Assembly (NCBI RefSeq): GCF_024170285.1
Contig: NZ_JALJXV010000004.1
Location: forward strand, 346,871-410,870
From: Natronocella acetinitrilica
Lineage (GTDB): Bacteria; Pseudomonadota; Gammaproteobacteria; Nitrococcales; Aquisalimonadaceae
Reading direction: 5' to 3'
Length of the DNA: 64,000 nt
Part shown: piece by piece, positions 28,793-38,590 of the stretch
Layout of the letters: every line of letters starts with the position of its first letter
Position numbering within the stretch: position 1 is the stretch's first letter
The notes under the pieces: model-generated
The model's database searches: none
Told to the model about the DNA's origin: nothing
Seen by the model: only the letters and a program-made list of their open reading frames with translations
Program-made: the position numbers and the translations under genes

Positions 28793-30283
28793 TCAGCCGG
28801 CGCGGTCGATCAGATACTGTGTGAGCAGTGGGACCGGACGCCCGGTGGCGCCCTTCTTGTCGCCACTGTTCCAGGCTGTGCCGGCAATATCCAGATGCGC
28901 CCAGCGGTACTTCTTGGTGAAACGCGCCAGGAAGCAGCCGGCGGTGATGGTGCCAGCGGAGCGCCCGCCGATGTTCTGCATGTCGGCGAAGTTGCTCTTC
29001 AACTGTTCGTCCCACTCTTCGCCCAGTGGCAACTGCCAGGCGCGGTCATCGGCGGACTTGCCGGCGGCGAGCAACTGGTCGGCGAGCCCGGTGTTGTTGC
29101 TCATGAGGCCATGCACATGATGACCCAGGGCGATGATACAGGCGCCGGTCAGCGTCGCCATGTTGACCACGCTCGCCGGCTTGTAGCGCTCGGCATAGGT
29201 CAGGGCATCGCAGAGCACAAGGCGCCCCTCGGCATCTGTATTGAGAATCTCGATGGTCTGTCCGGACATGCTGGTGACGACGTCACCGGGCTTGGTGGCG
29301 CGGCCGTCGGGCATGTTTTCCGCCGCGGCTATGATCACCACCAGGTTGATGGGCAGCTTCAGCGCCACCGCAGCCTGCATGGCACCGAAAGCACTGGCCG
29401 CGCCGCACATGTCGAACTTCATCTCATCCATGGCCGCGCCGGGCTTCAGCGAGATGCCGCCGGTGTCGAAGGTGATCCCCTTGCCCACCAGCACGTGGGG
29501 CGGCTCATCATCGCTTGCCCCGCGATAGTGCATCACGATGAGCCGTGCTTCCTGTTCGCTGCCCCGGGAGACAGAGAGCAGGGCGCCCATGCCCAGTTCC
29601 TCCATGGATGCTTCGTCGAGCACATCCAGTTCGATGGCCGGATAGGCTTCCTGCAGCGCCTTGGCCTGTCCGGCCAGGTAGGAGGGGGTGCAAATGTTGC
29701 CAGGCAGGTTGCCCAACTCGCGAGCCAGGTTCATGCCCTCGCCGATGGCCTTGCCAATGTCAGCCGCCGCTTCACCGCTGGCAACGTCGGCCTTGGCACC
29801 GACGTGAAAGATCATTTTCTTCAGTGCCGGCGGCGTATTGTCCTTCTCACTCTTGCAGGCATCGAAGCGGTAACGGGAGTGGATCACCGACTGGGCGGTG
29901 TCACGGATGATCCAGGCCTGATCGCGACCCTTGACCCGGGCGTCCGCCAGGCAGCAAAGGGCATCCTTGGCGCCACAATTCGAGAGGGTCTGCAACATGG
30001 CTTGCACGGCCTTGTCGTATGCGCGCTCGGTCAGATCCCGTTCGCGGCCAAGGCCGACCAACAGAACGCGGTCGGCGGCGATCCCCGGTACGGCTGGCAG
30101 CAGCAGGGTCTGGCCGATACGGCCATCCATATCCCCCTGCCGCAACAGTCGGCTCAGGTAGCCGTCGGCGGCCTCGTCAACCGCGGTCGCAACCGCATCC
30201 AGGCGCCGCTTCTCGGTGACACCGACGATCAGGCAGCCCGTGCGTTGCTTGATCGGATTGACGTGCTTTACCGCGAATTCCAT
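28793..30283 (-). CDS. pepA: Leucyl aminopeptidase (cytosol aminopeptidase)
   Basis: A hexameric M17 metallopeptidase of 496 aa that removes N-terminal residues. The M17 signature NTDAEGRLVLCDAL is intact, as are the metal-binding VGKGITFDTGG and the MCGAASAFG region. The true start is ATG 30283 with AGGAG upstream; the open frame beyond it lacks similarity. PepA also acts in Xer recombination and as a DNA-binding protein in E. coli; whether it does so here cannot be read. Divergent from lptF. Confidence 0.96.
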   Translation of the reverse strand: MEFAVKHVNPIKQRTGCLIVGVTEKRRLDAVATAVDEAADGYLSRLLRQGDMDGRIGQTLLLPAVPGIAADRVLLVGLGRERDLTERAYDKAVQAMLQTLSNCGAKDALCCLADARVKGRDQAWIIRDTAQSVIHSRYRFDACKSEKDNTPPALKKMIFHVGAKADVASGEAAADIGKAIGEGMNLARELGNLPGNICTPSYLAGQAKALQEAYPAIELDVLDEASMEELGMGALLSVSRGSEQEARLIVMHYRGASDDEPPHVLVGKGITFDTGGISLKPGAAMDEMKFDMCGAASAFGAMQAAVALKLPINLVVIIAAAENMPDGRATKPGDVVTSMSGQTIEILNTDAEGRLVLCDALTYAERYKPASVVNMATLTGACIIALGHHVHGLMSNNTGLADQLLAAGKSADDRAWQLPLGEEWDEQLKSNFADMQNIGGRSAGTITAGCFLARFTKKYRWAHLDIAGTAWNSGDKKGATGRPVPLLTQYLIDRAG

Positions 30284-30456
30284 CGATTGCTCCTGTATGC
30301 TCGCCGCGACATTCGCCAGTGAACGCCGCGCCTTGAAAGTGCGAGGATTGTAACGCACTCGGCAAAGCGACTGTAACGCCGTGATCTTGTGCTGCGAGGG
30401 CGCGCAGCCATTATGATGGGGCGGCCCCGTCGCCATCGGACATTCGGAGACCATCG

Positions 30457-31554
30457 TTGCGTTTCTCCATTATCAGTCGCTACCTGGTGCGCGAGATTAC
30501 GCTGGCCTGGCTGGCTGTGACCGTGGTGCTGGTGGCCGTGCTGTTTACCAACCGGTTGATTCGCTACCTGGGCGATGCGGCCTCCGGGGCCCTGCCGGGT
30601 GACATCATTCTCTTGCTTATGGGCTTCAAGGCGCTCAGTTACACAGCGCTGGTGATTCCGGGCAGCTTCTTTCTCGGCGTGGTGCTCGCCATGGGACGGC
30701 TTTACCGCGACAGCGAGATGTCGGCCATGGGCGCTTGCGGCATTGGCCCCGGCAACATTTACCGCGCCGTCGCCCTGTTGGCTCTGCCGTTGACCTTGCT
30801 GGTGGGCTGGCTGTCCATCGAGACTGGCCCCTGGGCTGCCCGGGAGGGTCGCGAAGCGGAGCAAGTGGCCAGGGAGACGGTGGAAATCCAGGCAATACGA
30901 CCCGGTCGGTTCATCCAGTCCTCACGCGCCGACGGGATGTTCTACATCGAACGCTTCGCTGCAGACGGCGAGCGCATGCGGGATGTCTACCTGCAGACCC
31001 GGCAGGGCGACGAGCAGGTCATGCTCGCCGCTGCCGAGGGCTTCATTCAGGTTGATCCGGATACCGGCGACCAGTACCTCGTGCTGCTCGACGGCCATCG
31101 GTATGACGGCTTCCCGGGTCAGAGTCAGTGGCGCGTCATGGAGTATGCCGTCCATGGTGTGCGGATCAGCGAGGGTGATCCGCCGACGGTGCGTACCCGG
31201 CGCGACGGCATCGCAACAGCACAGCTCTGGGGTAGCGACGATTTGGGGGAAAGAGCTGAACTACAGTGGCGATTGTCCATGCCGCTGATGGTGATCACGC
31301 TTGGCTTGATCGCGATCCCGCTGTCCCGCAGTTCCCCCAGGGATGGCCGATACGGACGTCTGCTCCTCGCGGTGCTGATCTTTGCCTCCTATTCCAATGC
31401 GCTCACGGTGGCACAGGGCTGGCTGGAGGATGGCCGTCTGCCATTGTGGCTTGGTTTGTGGCCGGTGCATGTGCTGGTTGCCGGCATCGGCCTGATCTGG
31501 CTGGCCGGCCAATATGGCCTGTTGCGGCGGCGGCCACGTGAAGGGGCCGCCTGA
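30457..31554 (+). CDS. lptF: LPS export ABC transporter permease LptF
   Basis: One of the two permeases (365 aa) of the LptB2FG inner-membrane complex that extracts LPS towards LptC/A/D. The N-terminus is typical (FSIISRYLVREITLAWLAV), with three helices before and three after a periplasmic jellyroll domain (~130-265). The start is TTG 30457 with GGAG 7 nt upstream. It overlaps lptG by one base (TGATG). Confidence 0.95.
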   Translation: MRFSIISRYLVREITLAWLAVTVVLVAVLFTNRLIRYLGDAASGALPGDIILLLMGFKALSYTALVIPGSFFLGVVLAMGRLYRDSEMSAMGACGIGPGNIYRAVALLALPLTLLVGWLSIETGPWAAREGREAEQVARETVEIQAIRPGRFIQSSRADGMFYIERFAADGERMRDVYLQTRQGDEQVMLAAAEGFIQVDPDTGDQYLVLLDGHRYDGFPGQSQWRVMEYAVHGVRISEGDPPTVRTRRDGIATAQLWGSDDLGERAELQWRLSMPLMVITLGLIAIPLSRSSPRDGRYGRLLLAVLIFASYSNALTVAQGWLEDGRLPLWLGLWPVHVLVAGIGLIWLAGQYGLLRRRPREGAA

Positions 31555-32615
31555 TGGGGATTCTCGACCGGTACATCGCCCGCGCCGTGATCAGCGGCTC
31601 GCTGGTGGCCCTGGTCATTTTCGTGTCGTTGATCCTCATCTTCACCTTTGTCGAGGAAAGCGGCGACATTACCGACGACTACACCGCGTTCATCGCCCTG
31701 TTGCATGTGGGGTTGCAGGCCCCGCAACGGGCTTACGAGTCGTTTCCGGTGGCCACTCTGATCGGCAGCCTGATGACGCTTGGCGGGATGGCGGCGCGCA
31801 GTGAACTGGTGGTCATGCGGGCTGCCGGCATGTCGGTCCTGGGGATCGGCCGCAGCGTGGCCACGGCGGGTGTCCTGCTCGCCCTGATCGCGGTGGCGCT
31901 GGGGGAGTGGGTCGCACCGCCGGCGGAGCGGCTGTCACTGGAGGTCAAGGCGAGGGCGGAATCCGGGCAGGTTGGCGCACTCAGCCGCGACGGATTCTGG
32001 GCACGGGATGGTCGCCGTTTCGTTCAGGTGGGATACGCGCCCTCGGCGTCGGTGCTTGAGACTGTGAACATCTACGAATTCGACGAGGAGCGCCGGCTTG
32101 CCTTCGTGACCAGCGCCGACCGTGCCCGCTATGTCGGCGGCGAGTGGTTACTGGAAGGCGTGATCGTCACGCGTTTCGTTGATGGCAACGTCGAGCGTGA
32201 AGTCCGTGATGAGGCGCCATGGCGGTCAGATCTGCGCCCCGAGGTGCTTGATGTTGTGGTGGTTGATCCGGAGGCCCTGTCCATTGCAGAACTCTGGACC
32301 TATGTCAGCTACCTGGAGCGTAACGAGTTGGAAAGTGACCGCTACCGGTTGGCTTTCTGGCTCAAGCTCGCCACGCCGCTTGCCACCATCACCATGCTGC
32401 TATTGACCATCCCGCTTGCATTCGGCTCGCTGCGTTCCGTCGGGGCCGGCCAGCGGATCTTCATCGGCGTGATGATCGGTATCGTGTTTTTCCTCGCCAA
32501 CAACCTCTTGAATCACCTGGGGCTGGTGTATGGCCTGCCACCGGTGGTCAGTGCTCTGCTGCCCACGCTGGTCTTTCTGGCAATCGCAATCTATACAACG
32601 TCACGGGTTCGGTGA
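31554..32615 (+). CDS. lptG: LPS export ABC transporter permease LptG
   Basis: The partner permease (353 aa) of LptF. The YjgP/YjgQ family architecture is clear: N-terminal LDRYIARAVISGSLVALV, EYRAAGMSVLGIGRSV-like cytoplasmic loop (VMRAAGMSVLGIGRSVAT), beta-jellyroll middle and three C-terminal helices (GVMIGIVFFLANNLLNHLG). The last 25 nt overlap the convergent RDD gene. Confidence 0.95.
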   Translation: MGILDRYIARAVISGSLVALVIFVSLILIFTFVEESGDITDDYTAFIALLHVGLQAPQRAYESFPVATLIGSLMTLGGMAARSELVVMRAAGMSVLGIGRSVATAGVLLALIAVALGEWVAPPAERLSLEVKARAESGQVGALSRDGFWARDGRRFVQVGYAPSASVLETVNIYEFDEERRLAFVTSADRARYVGGEWLLEGVIVTRFVDGNVEREVRDEAPWRSDLRPEVLDVVVVDPEALSIAELWTYVSYLERNELESDRYRLAFWLKLATPLATITMLLLTIPLAFGSLRSVGAGQRIFIGVMIGIVFFLANNLLNHLGLVYGLPPVVSALLPTLVFLAIAIYTTSRVR

Positions 32616-33034
32616 CGCACCACCAGGGTGGTTGACAGCATATCCGTCAGGCTTAACCGGCGGGGGTGGAAGGGCACACTGATCAGGGCGATAGGCCCCA
32701 GCGTCAGCACACCGACCATAATCCGGAGCATGACATCGTTCATGCCGATGCGTCCGCCGTCATGCCTTTGCAGCCTGAGTTTCCACGTCCACAATCCCAG
32801 TGTCTGGCCGCCGCGCATCCAGAAATAGCCGAAAAAGCCCACGATCAGCAGCACGACGTATGCCTGGAACGCAAGGCGCATCGGGCCATCCACGGCTTCG
32901 CCTCCGGTCAGGGGCAGAAACAGGAAGCTGCCGGCAATGAGTACTGCCAGCAGCAGCAATCCGTCGTAGACCATGGCGGACAGGCGCCGGAACACGCCAC
33001 CCGGGGCGCCGTCAGGGATCTCTTCTCTGGACAT
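32591..33034 (-). CDS. RDD family membrane protein
   Basis: A 147-residue protein with the RDD topology. The N-terminus has VFRRLSAMVYDGLLLLAVLI, with the signature Arg and Asp. A middle helix follows, and then the GGQTLGLWTWKLRLQRHDGG loop. Usually RDD proteins are membrane channels or antiporters of poorly defined role. It is convergent with lptG. Confidence 0.87.
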   Translation of the reverse strand: MSREEIPDGAPGGVFRRLSAMVYDGLLLLAVLIAGSFLFLPLTGGEAVDGPMRLAFQAYVVLLIVGFFGYFWMRGGQTLGLWTWKLRLQRHDGGRIGMNDVMLRIMVGVLTLGPIALISVPFHPRRLSLTDMLSTTLVVRHRTRDVV

Positions 33035-33155
33035 GATCGCTGCCTTTGGCGAGGAGATGCCGCTCCCGGCGTGTCGGGAGCGCGTCTAATGGCCTGTGTG
33101 CTTGAGCGGTCGCTGCAAACCCCCGAGCCCGGTGGTATTATACGGCCTCACTTTC

Positions 33156-34511
33156 ATGGCTCAAGCTCGGTACCCAGTGACGGAACAGACTTCATCAGAA
33201 CGCTTACCCCAGCCGGTCATCTTCCAGCGTTCCGAGCATCGCATCTCTCGCGCGGAAATCAGCGATAACGCTCTCAAGGTCCTGTATCGCCTGAACAAGG
33301 CGGGGTATGAGGCGTATCTTGTAGGCGGCGGCGTCCGGGATCTGTCCCTTGGCCGCGAACCCAAGGACTTCGACGTGGCGACCAACGCCAAGCCCGAGGA
33401 GGTGCGCGCGCTGTTCCGCAATTGCCGGCTGATCGGCCGGCGGTTCCGTCTTGCCCACGTCCATTTCGGGCCGGAGATCATCGAGGTGGCCACTTTCCGG
33501 GCCGCCCATGACGGCAACGGTGAGGCCGAGGGCGAAGGGGAGATGCGTGACGGCATGCTGGTGCGCGACAATGTCTACGGCACCGTGGAAGAAGACGCGC
33601 TGCGGCGCGATTTCACCGTCAACTCCCTGTACTACAACATTGCCGACTTCTCCGTGGTCGACTTTGCCCATGGCATGGATGATCTGGAGGCCGGACTGAT
33701 CCGGCTGATCGGCGATGCCGAGGAACGTTACCGGGAAGATCCGGTACGCATGCTCCGGGCGGTGCGCTTTGCCGCCAAGCTCGGTTTCAGGGTCGAAGAT
33801 GATGCCGCCAGGCCGATTCCCGAGCTCGCGGGACTGCTCGAGAATGTGCCGCAGGCGCGGTTGTTCGAAGAAGTCCTCAAGCTCTTGATGGGCGGGCAGG
33901 GTGCCCAGACGTTCGACGCACTGCGCTACCATGGTCTGTTCGGTGCGCTGTTTCCGGCCACCGAGGCGCAGCTTCAGATTGACGAGCACGGCACCTGGGT
34001 TCAGTTCATCAACGCGGCGCTGGAGAACACTGATCAGCGGATCGCTGACGGAAAGCCCGTTACCCCGGCTTTCCTGTTCGCCGCAATTCTCTGGCCGGTG
34101 GTGACAGCGCGGGTTGCCCGCAGCGTCGAGGAAGAGGGCCTGAACGAAGCGCAGGCACTGCAGAACGCCACTGCCGACGTATTGCAGCAGCAGGTGCAGC
34201 GCGTGGCCATTCCCAAGCGTTTCAGCCTGCCAATGCGCGAGATTTTCCTGATGCAACCGCGCTTGCTGCGATTCCGCGGGCGTCGCGCCGGGCGACTCGC
34301 CGCCCATCCACGCTTCCGTGCGGCGTACGACTTTCTTCTGTTGCGGGCCCGAGTGGGCGATGCGCCGCAGGATCTGGCCGACTGGTGGACCGAATACCAG
34401 CAACAGGATGAAGGTGCGGCCGCCGTTGCCTCTGCCCCCACTGGGCCACGTCGACGCCGCCGTCGCCGGCGGAGAAATGGCGGAGGGGGTGGCGGCGAGG
34501 GTGGCCAGTGA
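33156..34511 (+). CDS. pcnB: Poly(A) polymerase I
   Basis: Nucleotidyltransferase (about 451 aa) that adds poly(A) tails to RNAs, marking them for decay. The class II polymerase motif reads YLVGGGVRDLSLGREPKDFD and DVATNAKPEEV; then comes the neck RRDFTVNSLYYN and the PolyA_pol_RNAbd region. The C-terminus ends in an Arg block and a Gly-rich tail (RRRRRRRR, then GGGGGG), an RNA-binding type extension. ATG 33156 and GTG 33177 are both possible starts and neither has a good ribosome-binding site. A TATTAT -10-like box lies just upstream. Confidence 0.93.
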   Translation: MAQARYPVTEQTSSERLPQPVIFQRSEHRISRAEISDNALKVLYRLNKAGYEAYLVGGGVRDLSLGREPKDFDVATNAKPEEVRALFRNCRLIGRRFRLAHVHFGPEIIEVATFRAAHDGNGEAEGEGEMRDGMLVRDNVYGTVEEDALRRDFTVNSLYYNIADFSVVDFAHGMDDLEAGLIRLIGDAEERYREDPVRMLRAVRFAAKLGFRVEDDAARPIPELAGLLENVPQARLFEEVLKLLMGGQGAQTFDALRYHGLFGALFPATEAQLQIDEHGTWVQFINAALENTDQRIADGKPVTPAFLFAAILWPVVTARVARSVEEEGLNEAQALQNATADVLQQQVQRVAIPKRFSLPMREIFLMQPRLLRFRGRRAGRLAAHPRFRAAYDFLLLRARVGDAPQDLADWWTEYQQQDEGAAAVASAPTGPRRRRRRRRRNGGGGGGEGGQ

Positions 34512-35014
34512 CGGTCGCTTTCGTCGGGCTTGGCAGTAACCTCGATGATCCGCCGGCGCGGCTCAGGGCGGGCCTTGCCGGTTTGCGTGGGCTGCGGCTG
34601 ACGTCCCTGCAGGCGTGTTCCCGGCTCTATCTCAGCCCGCCCATGGGCCCGCAGGATCAACCGGACTACTACAATGCGGTGGCGTGCCTTGAGACCGACC
34701 TGCAACCCCATGAATTGTTGACTGCCCTGCAGGCGATCGAGGTTGCCGAGGGGCGTCGTCGTGTTCGTCCGTGGGGCCCCAGAACGCTGGATCTGGATCT
34801 CCTCAGCATGGGTGATATACGGGTTATGTCGGCGACTCTGGCACTGCCACACTCCGGCGTCCTGGAGCGCGACTTCGTGCTCGCGCCGTGGGCTGAGATT
34901 GCGCCGGACTATGTTGTCCCCGGGCTGGGGCCAGTGGCGCAGCTGCTGCATGATTGCCCGGCCCGTGGGGCACGACCGCTCGATGAGCCACAGACTCGGT
35001 TGGAGACGCCATGA
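34508..35014 (+). CDS. folK: 2-amino-4-hydroxy-6-hydroxymethyldihydropteridine pyrophosphokinase
   Basis: HPPK (168 aa) transfers pyrophosphate from ATP to the pterin in folate synthesis. VGLGSNLDDP opens the fold. The catalytic signature RPWGPRTLDLDLLSMGD is complete, and LPHSGVLERDFVLAPWAEIAP is the substrate loop. GTG 34508 overlaps the pcnB stop by 4 nt. Together with panB and panC downstream, this is the classical pcnB-folK-panBC arrangement. Confidence 0.95.
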   Translation: MTVAFVGLGSNLDDPPARLRAGLAGLRGLRLTSLQACSRLYLSPPMGPQDQPDYYNAVACLETDLQPHELLTALQAIEVAEGRRRVRPWGPRTLDLDLLSMGDIRVMSATLALPHSGVLERDFVLAPWAEIAPDYVVPGLGPVAQLLHDCPARGARPLDEPQTRLETP

Positions 35015-35679
35015 CGGGTAATCTGCAGGAGCCACCAAGGGTGCCGCGACACCTCGTGGTGGAAGGGCCCATCGGCGTCGGCAAGACCACGCTTGCACGG
35101 CGATTGGCACAGTCTCTCGGCAGTCAACTCCTGCTTGAGGGCGCCGATGAGAACCCGTTTCTCGAGCGCTTCTACCAGAGCCCCAGGGACGCTGCCTTCC
35201 CGACCCAGATGTACTTTCTGATCCAGCGTGCAGAGCAACTGCGTGGCTTGCGCCAGGGCGATCTGTTCGAGGAACGGCATGTGGCCGACTTCCTGTTCGA
35301 AAAGGACCGGATGTTCGCCGAGTTGACCCTGCGGCCGCCGGAACTTGCGTTATATGACAAGATTTATCAGGAGCTTGCGGTAGAGCTGGCGCCGCCGGAC
35401 ATGGTGATCTACCTGCAGGCGCCCGTGGACGTGCTGATGGAGCGCATCCGCCGCCGTGGCATCGCCCATGAGCAGGCGATTACCGCTGACTACCTGCAAC
35501 GTCTCAGTGATGCTTACGTCAACTTCTTCTATCATTACGACGCTGCACCCCTGCTCATTGTGAACGCGACGGCCATTGACCTCGCGGATAACGATGCAGA
35601 CTACGCTCAGCTGCTGGAGCGGGTCTGGGATTTGCAGAGCGGGCGGCGATACTTCAACCCGGCGCCGATCGATCTTTAG
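35011..35679 (+). CDS. Deoxynucleoside kinase (dGK/dAK type)
   Basis: A 222-residue kinase of the dNK family. The P-loop is VEGPIGVGKTTLARRLA near residue 18. Further landmarks are the DENPFLERFY lid/substrate segment, ERHVADFLFEKDRMFAELTL (the E-R-x-x-x-D-x-x-F catalytic motif) and the RRRGIAHEQAI lid. It phosphorylates a deoxynucleoside for salvage; the exact base is not readable. Members sit between folK and panB in many gammaproteobacteria. Overlaps folK by 4 nt. Confidence 0.9.
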   Translation: MTGNLQEPPRVPRHLVVEGPIGVGKTTLARRLAQSLGSQLLLEGADENPFLERFYQSPRDAAFPTQMYFLIQRAEQLRGLRQGDLFEERHVADFLFEKDRMFAELTLRPPELALYDKIYQELAVELAPPDMVIYLQAPVDVLMERIRRRGIAHEQAITADYLQRLSDAYVNFFYHYDAAPLLIVNATAIDLADNDADYAQLLERVWDLQSGRRYFNPAPIDL

Positions 35680-35772
35680 TCGGACCCGCCCCTTTCATCT
35701 GACGCGCTGCAGCACTATCCTTGCGATCCCTGAACAATGTACTGCCGGGCCATTGCCGTGGGTGAATGAACT

Positions 35773-36594
35773 ATGTACGCAGGTGAGACCGAGAAGCAAC
35801 GCAAGCCAGTGACCGTCGCGTCCCTGTTACGCATGAAGGAGCGTGGCGAGAAGATCGCCTGCCTCACCGCCTACGATTTCAGCTTTGCCGTGGCCCTTGA
35901 TCGGGCCGGTGTCGACGTGATTCTGGTTGGCGACTCGCTGGGCATGGTCATGCAGGGGCGGGAGACCACCCTGCCTGTCACCATGGAGAACATGATCTAC
36001 CACGCACGCTGCGTTGCCCGTGCCCACACCGCCGCGCTGCTCATGGTGGACATGCCGTTCATGAGCCACTACACCGTGGCCGAGGCCCTGCACAACGCTG
36101 GCCGACTCATGAAGGAGGGCGGCGCACGAATGGTCAAGCTGGAAGGAACCGGCGAGCAGGCGGAAATTGTCAATCAACTGACTGTGGCCGGCATTCCTGT
36201 CTGTGCTCATCTGGGCCTGCGTCCGCAGGCCGTGCACAAGCTGGGTGGCTATCGCGTCCAGGGGCGTGAAGAAGCAGCAGCCCGTGCCATGCTGGAAGAC
36301 GCGCGGGTGCTGGAGCAGGCAGGTGCCGACATGCTCTTGCTGGAGTGCGTGCCTGCGGGACTGGTGGCGGAAATCACCGCTGCTACCCGGGTACCGGTCA
36401 TCGGCATTGGCGCCGGTGGCGAGTGCGACGGGCAGATTCTTGTACTACAGGATATGCTCGGCCTGACGCCGGGGCGTATTCCTCGCTTCTCCCGGAATTT
36501 CATGCCCGAGGGCGGCAGTATCCCCGGGGCGCTCGAAGCCTACGTGGCGGCCGTTCGGGGGCGTACGTTCCCGGCGGCGGAGCACACCTTCTAG
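35773..36594 (+). CDS. panB: 3-methyl-2-oxobutanoate hydroxymethyltransferase
   Basis: First enzyme of pantothenate synthesis: it adds hydroxymethyl from methylene-THF to ketoisovalerate, a product of the ilv pathway. A TIM barrel of 273 aa with [20 protein letters not shown] (Mg2+ site), [20 protein letters not shown], catalytic Glu in [10 protein letters not shown], and [20 protein letters not shown]. It is followed 27 nt later by panC. The ATG is at 35773; the frame is closed upstream. Confidence 0.97.
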   Translation: MYAGETEKQRKPVTVASLLRMKERGEKIACLTAYDFSFAVALDRAGVDVILVGDSLGMVMQGRETTLPVTMENMIYHARCVARAHTAALLMVDMPFMSHYTVAEALHNAGRLMKEGGARMVKLEGTGEQAEIVNQLTVAGIPVCAHLGLRPQAVHKLGGYRVQGREEAAARAMLEDARVLEQAGADMLLLECVPAGLVAEITAATRVPVIGIGAGGECDGQILVLQDMLGLTPGRIPRFSRNFMPEGGSIPGALEAYVAAVRGRTFPAAEHTF

Positions 36595-36621
36595 GTCGCC
36601 CCCCTGGAGTCTCTGGTCGCC

Positions 36622-37479
36622 ATGCATCAGATCACGACGCGCGAGGACCTGCGCCGGCGGGTATCCGGCTGGAAGCGGGCAGGGGAGTTGGTGGCGCTGG
36701 TTCCCACCATGGGCAATCTGCATGCCGGCCATCTCAGCCTGGTGGATGCCGCACGGGAGGCTGCGGATCGGGTGGTCGTTTCCGTCTTCGTGAACCCGAC
36801 CCAGTTCGGCGCCGGTGAGGACTACACCACCTACCCGAGGACCCTGGATGCGGATCGGCAACTCCTGGAGGTCCGCGGCGTAGACCTGCTGTTCGCGCCA
36901 GACGTCGGCACCATGTACCCGGAAGGCACGGCGAAGGGGGCTCGTATCCAGGTGCCGGCGCTTGAGGGGATGCTCTGTGCCCTGTCGCGCCCGGGACACT
37001 TCTCCGGAGTCGCCACCGTCGTGGCCAAGCTTTTCAATCTGGTCGCTCCGGACCGCGCCTACTTCGGTCTCAAGGACTACCAGCAGCTGCTGGTGATTCA
37101 ACACATGGTGCGGGATCTGTCCATGCCGGTAGAGGTCATTGGCGTCGAGACCGTCCGGGCGCCGGATGGGCTGGCGCTCAGTTCCCGCAACGGATATCTG
37201 TCGCCGGACGATCGCGCTCGGGCGCCCTGGTTGAATAAGGTGTTGGCGGATGCCGCTACCGCACTGCAACAGGGCGAGCGGGACTTTACTGCCCTTGAGA
37301 ACACCGCGAGCAAAGCCCTCATCCAGGCCGGACTGGAGCCTGACTACGTGGCCATTCGGCGCCCCGACGATCTGCTCCGTCCCGGCGTCGGCGAGCATGC
37401 CTTCATCGTCCTTGGTGCAGCCAGGCTGGGTGGCACCCGTTTGATCGACAACGTCACCGTCACGACTGCTGCTGGTTGA
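36622..37479 (+). CDS. panC: Pantoate--beta-alanine ligase
   Basis: Pantothenate synthetase (285 aa) joins pantoate and beta-alanine via an adenylate. It has the nucleotide site VPTMGNLHAGHLSLVD, then FVNPTQFGAGEDYTTYPR, the ARIQVPALEGMLCALSRPGHF loop split around the active site, and GLALSSRNGYLSPDDR (KMSKS-like). No panD follows. The 3' end overlaps queG by 20 nt on the opposite strand. Confidence 0.97.
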   Translation: MHQITTREDLRRRVSGWKRAGELVALVPTMGNLHAGHLSLVDAAREAADRVVVSVFVNPTQFGAGEDYTTYPRTLDADRQLLEVRGVDLLFAPDVGTMYPEGTAKGARIQVPALEGMLCALSRPGHFSGVATVVAKLFNLVAPDRAYFGLKDYQQLLVIQHMVRDLSMPVEVIGVETVRAPDGLALSSRNGYLSPDDRARAPWLNKVLADAATALQQGERDFTALENTASKALIQAGLEPDYVAIRRPDDLLRPGVGEHAFIVLGAARLGGTRLIDNVTVTTAAG

Positions 37480-38530
37480 TAAGCTGTCGCGACAGCGCCC
37501 ATTGCGCATGTTCCCGTACCAGAGCCGAGGGATGGCCGCAGCGGCCCCGCAGGGCATCCTGAATCGCCCGTGACGGATTTGCGTTACCCAGCCCCACTGC
37601 CAGGTTCCGCAACCAGCGGACATGCCCCAGCCGTCGAATGGCCGAGCCTTCGGTGCGGCGCAGAAATGTGTCCTCATCCCACTGGAAGAGTTCCAGCAGC
37701 GCCGCGCCATCGAGGCCATGCCGGGGCTGGAAGTCCTGCTCCCCGGTCGGTTGCGCGAACTTGTTCCAGGGGCAGACGAGTTGGCAGTCGTCACAGCCGA
37801 ACACCCGATTGCCCATCAGGGGCCGGAGGTGTTCAGGAATGCTGCCCTGATGCTCGATGGTCAGATAGGCGATGCACAGGCGGGCATCTAGCTGGTAGGG
37901 CGCCGTGATTGCGCGGGTCGGGCAGATGTCCAGACAGGCGGTGCAACTGCCGCAATGGCCGTCGGCGGGTGAGTCCAGTGGCAGCGGGAGGTCTGTGTAG
38001 ATCTCGCCGAGAAAGAACCATGACCCCGCCTGGCGATTGATCAAGACAGTGTGTTTGCCGATCCAGCCCAGCCCGGCTTTCTCCGCCAGCGGTTTTTCCA
38101 TGACCGGGGCACTGTCGACGAATACCCGATAGCCCACCTCGCCCACGGTCTCACTGATGCGGGTCGCCAACTGCTGCAGGCGCTTTCGGAGCAACTTGTG
38201 GTAGTCCCGCCCCAGGGCATAGCGGGCCACGAATGCTGCTCCGGGCGAGTCGATCTGTGTCCACGATTCCTTCGCTTCCGGCAGGTAATCCATCCGTGCG
38301 CTGATGACGCGCACGGTTCCCGGCACCAGTTCCTGCGGTCGGCTGCGCTTTGTCCCATGGCGCTCCATCCATCTCATGTCACCGTGTCGGCCCTGCTCCA
38401 GCCATTCGCCCAGGCGTGTCTCGGCCTGCTCGAGGGCCGTGTCGGTAATGCCAATCTGCTGAAAACCGAGCTCATGGCCCCAGTCGCGGATGTTTGCCGC
38501 CAGCGCGTTCATGTCCATGGGTTCTCGCAT
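37460..38530 (-). CDS. queG: Epoxyqueuosine reductase
   Basis: Cobalamin- and Fe-S-dependent enzyme (356 aa) for the last step of queuosine synthesis in tRNA. The start at 38530 reproduces the enteric N-terminus (MREPMDMNALAANIRDWGHE-like). Two ferredoxin-type clusters are visible: CGSCTACLDICPTRAI and CDDCQLVCPWN. An HEAT-like C-terminal repeat follows (IRRLGHVRWLRNLAVGLGN). The Fe-S clusters are complete. It is divergent from the nnr gene. Confidence 0.94.
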   Translation of the reverse strand: MREPMDMNALAANIRDWGHELGFQQIGITDTALEQAETRLGEWLEQGRHGDMRWMERHGTKRSRPQELVPGTVRVISARMDYLPEAKESWTQIDSPGAAFVARYALGRDYHKLLRKRLQQLATRISETVGEVGYRVFVDSAPVMEKPLAEKAGLGWIGKHTVLINRQAGSWFFLGEIYTDLPLPLDSPADGHCGSCTACLDICPTRAITAPYQLDARLCIAYLTIEHQGSIPEHLRPLMGNRVFGCDDCQLVCPWNKFAQPTGEQDFQPRHGLDGAALLELFQWDEDTFLRRTEGSAIRRLGHVRWLRNLAVGLGNANPSRAIQDALRGRCGHPSALVREHAQWALSRQLINQQQS

Positions 38531-38590
38531 GACCGCGATTGTACTGCAGGGCGCACCGCGGGTGCGTCCTCCTTCGTTATACTGTGCGGC

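Noticed and set aside
28577..30322. 581-codon plus-strand ORF opposite pepA
   Set aside because: It lies antisense to a fully conserved pepA, lacks any protein motif and is the usual long antisense frame of GC-rich genes.
33204..34403. 399-codon ORF opposite pcnB
   Set aside because: Antisense of a conserved polymerase; no start context or motif.
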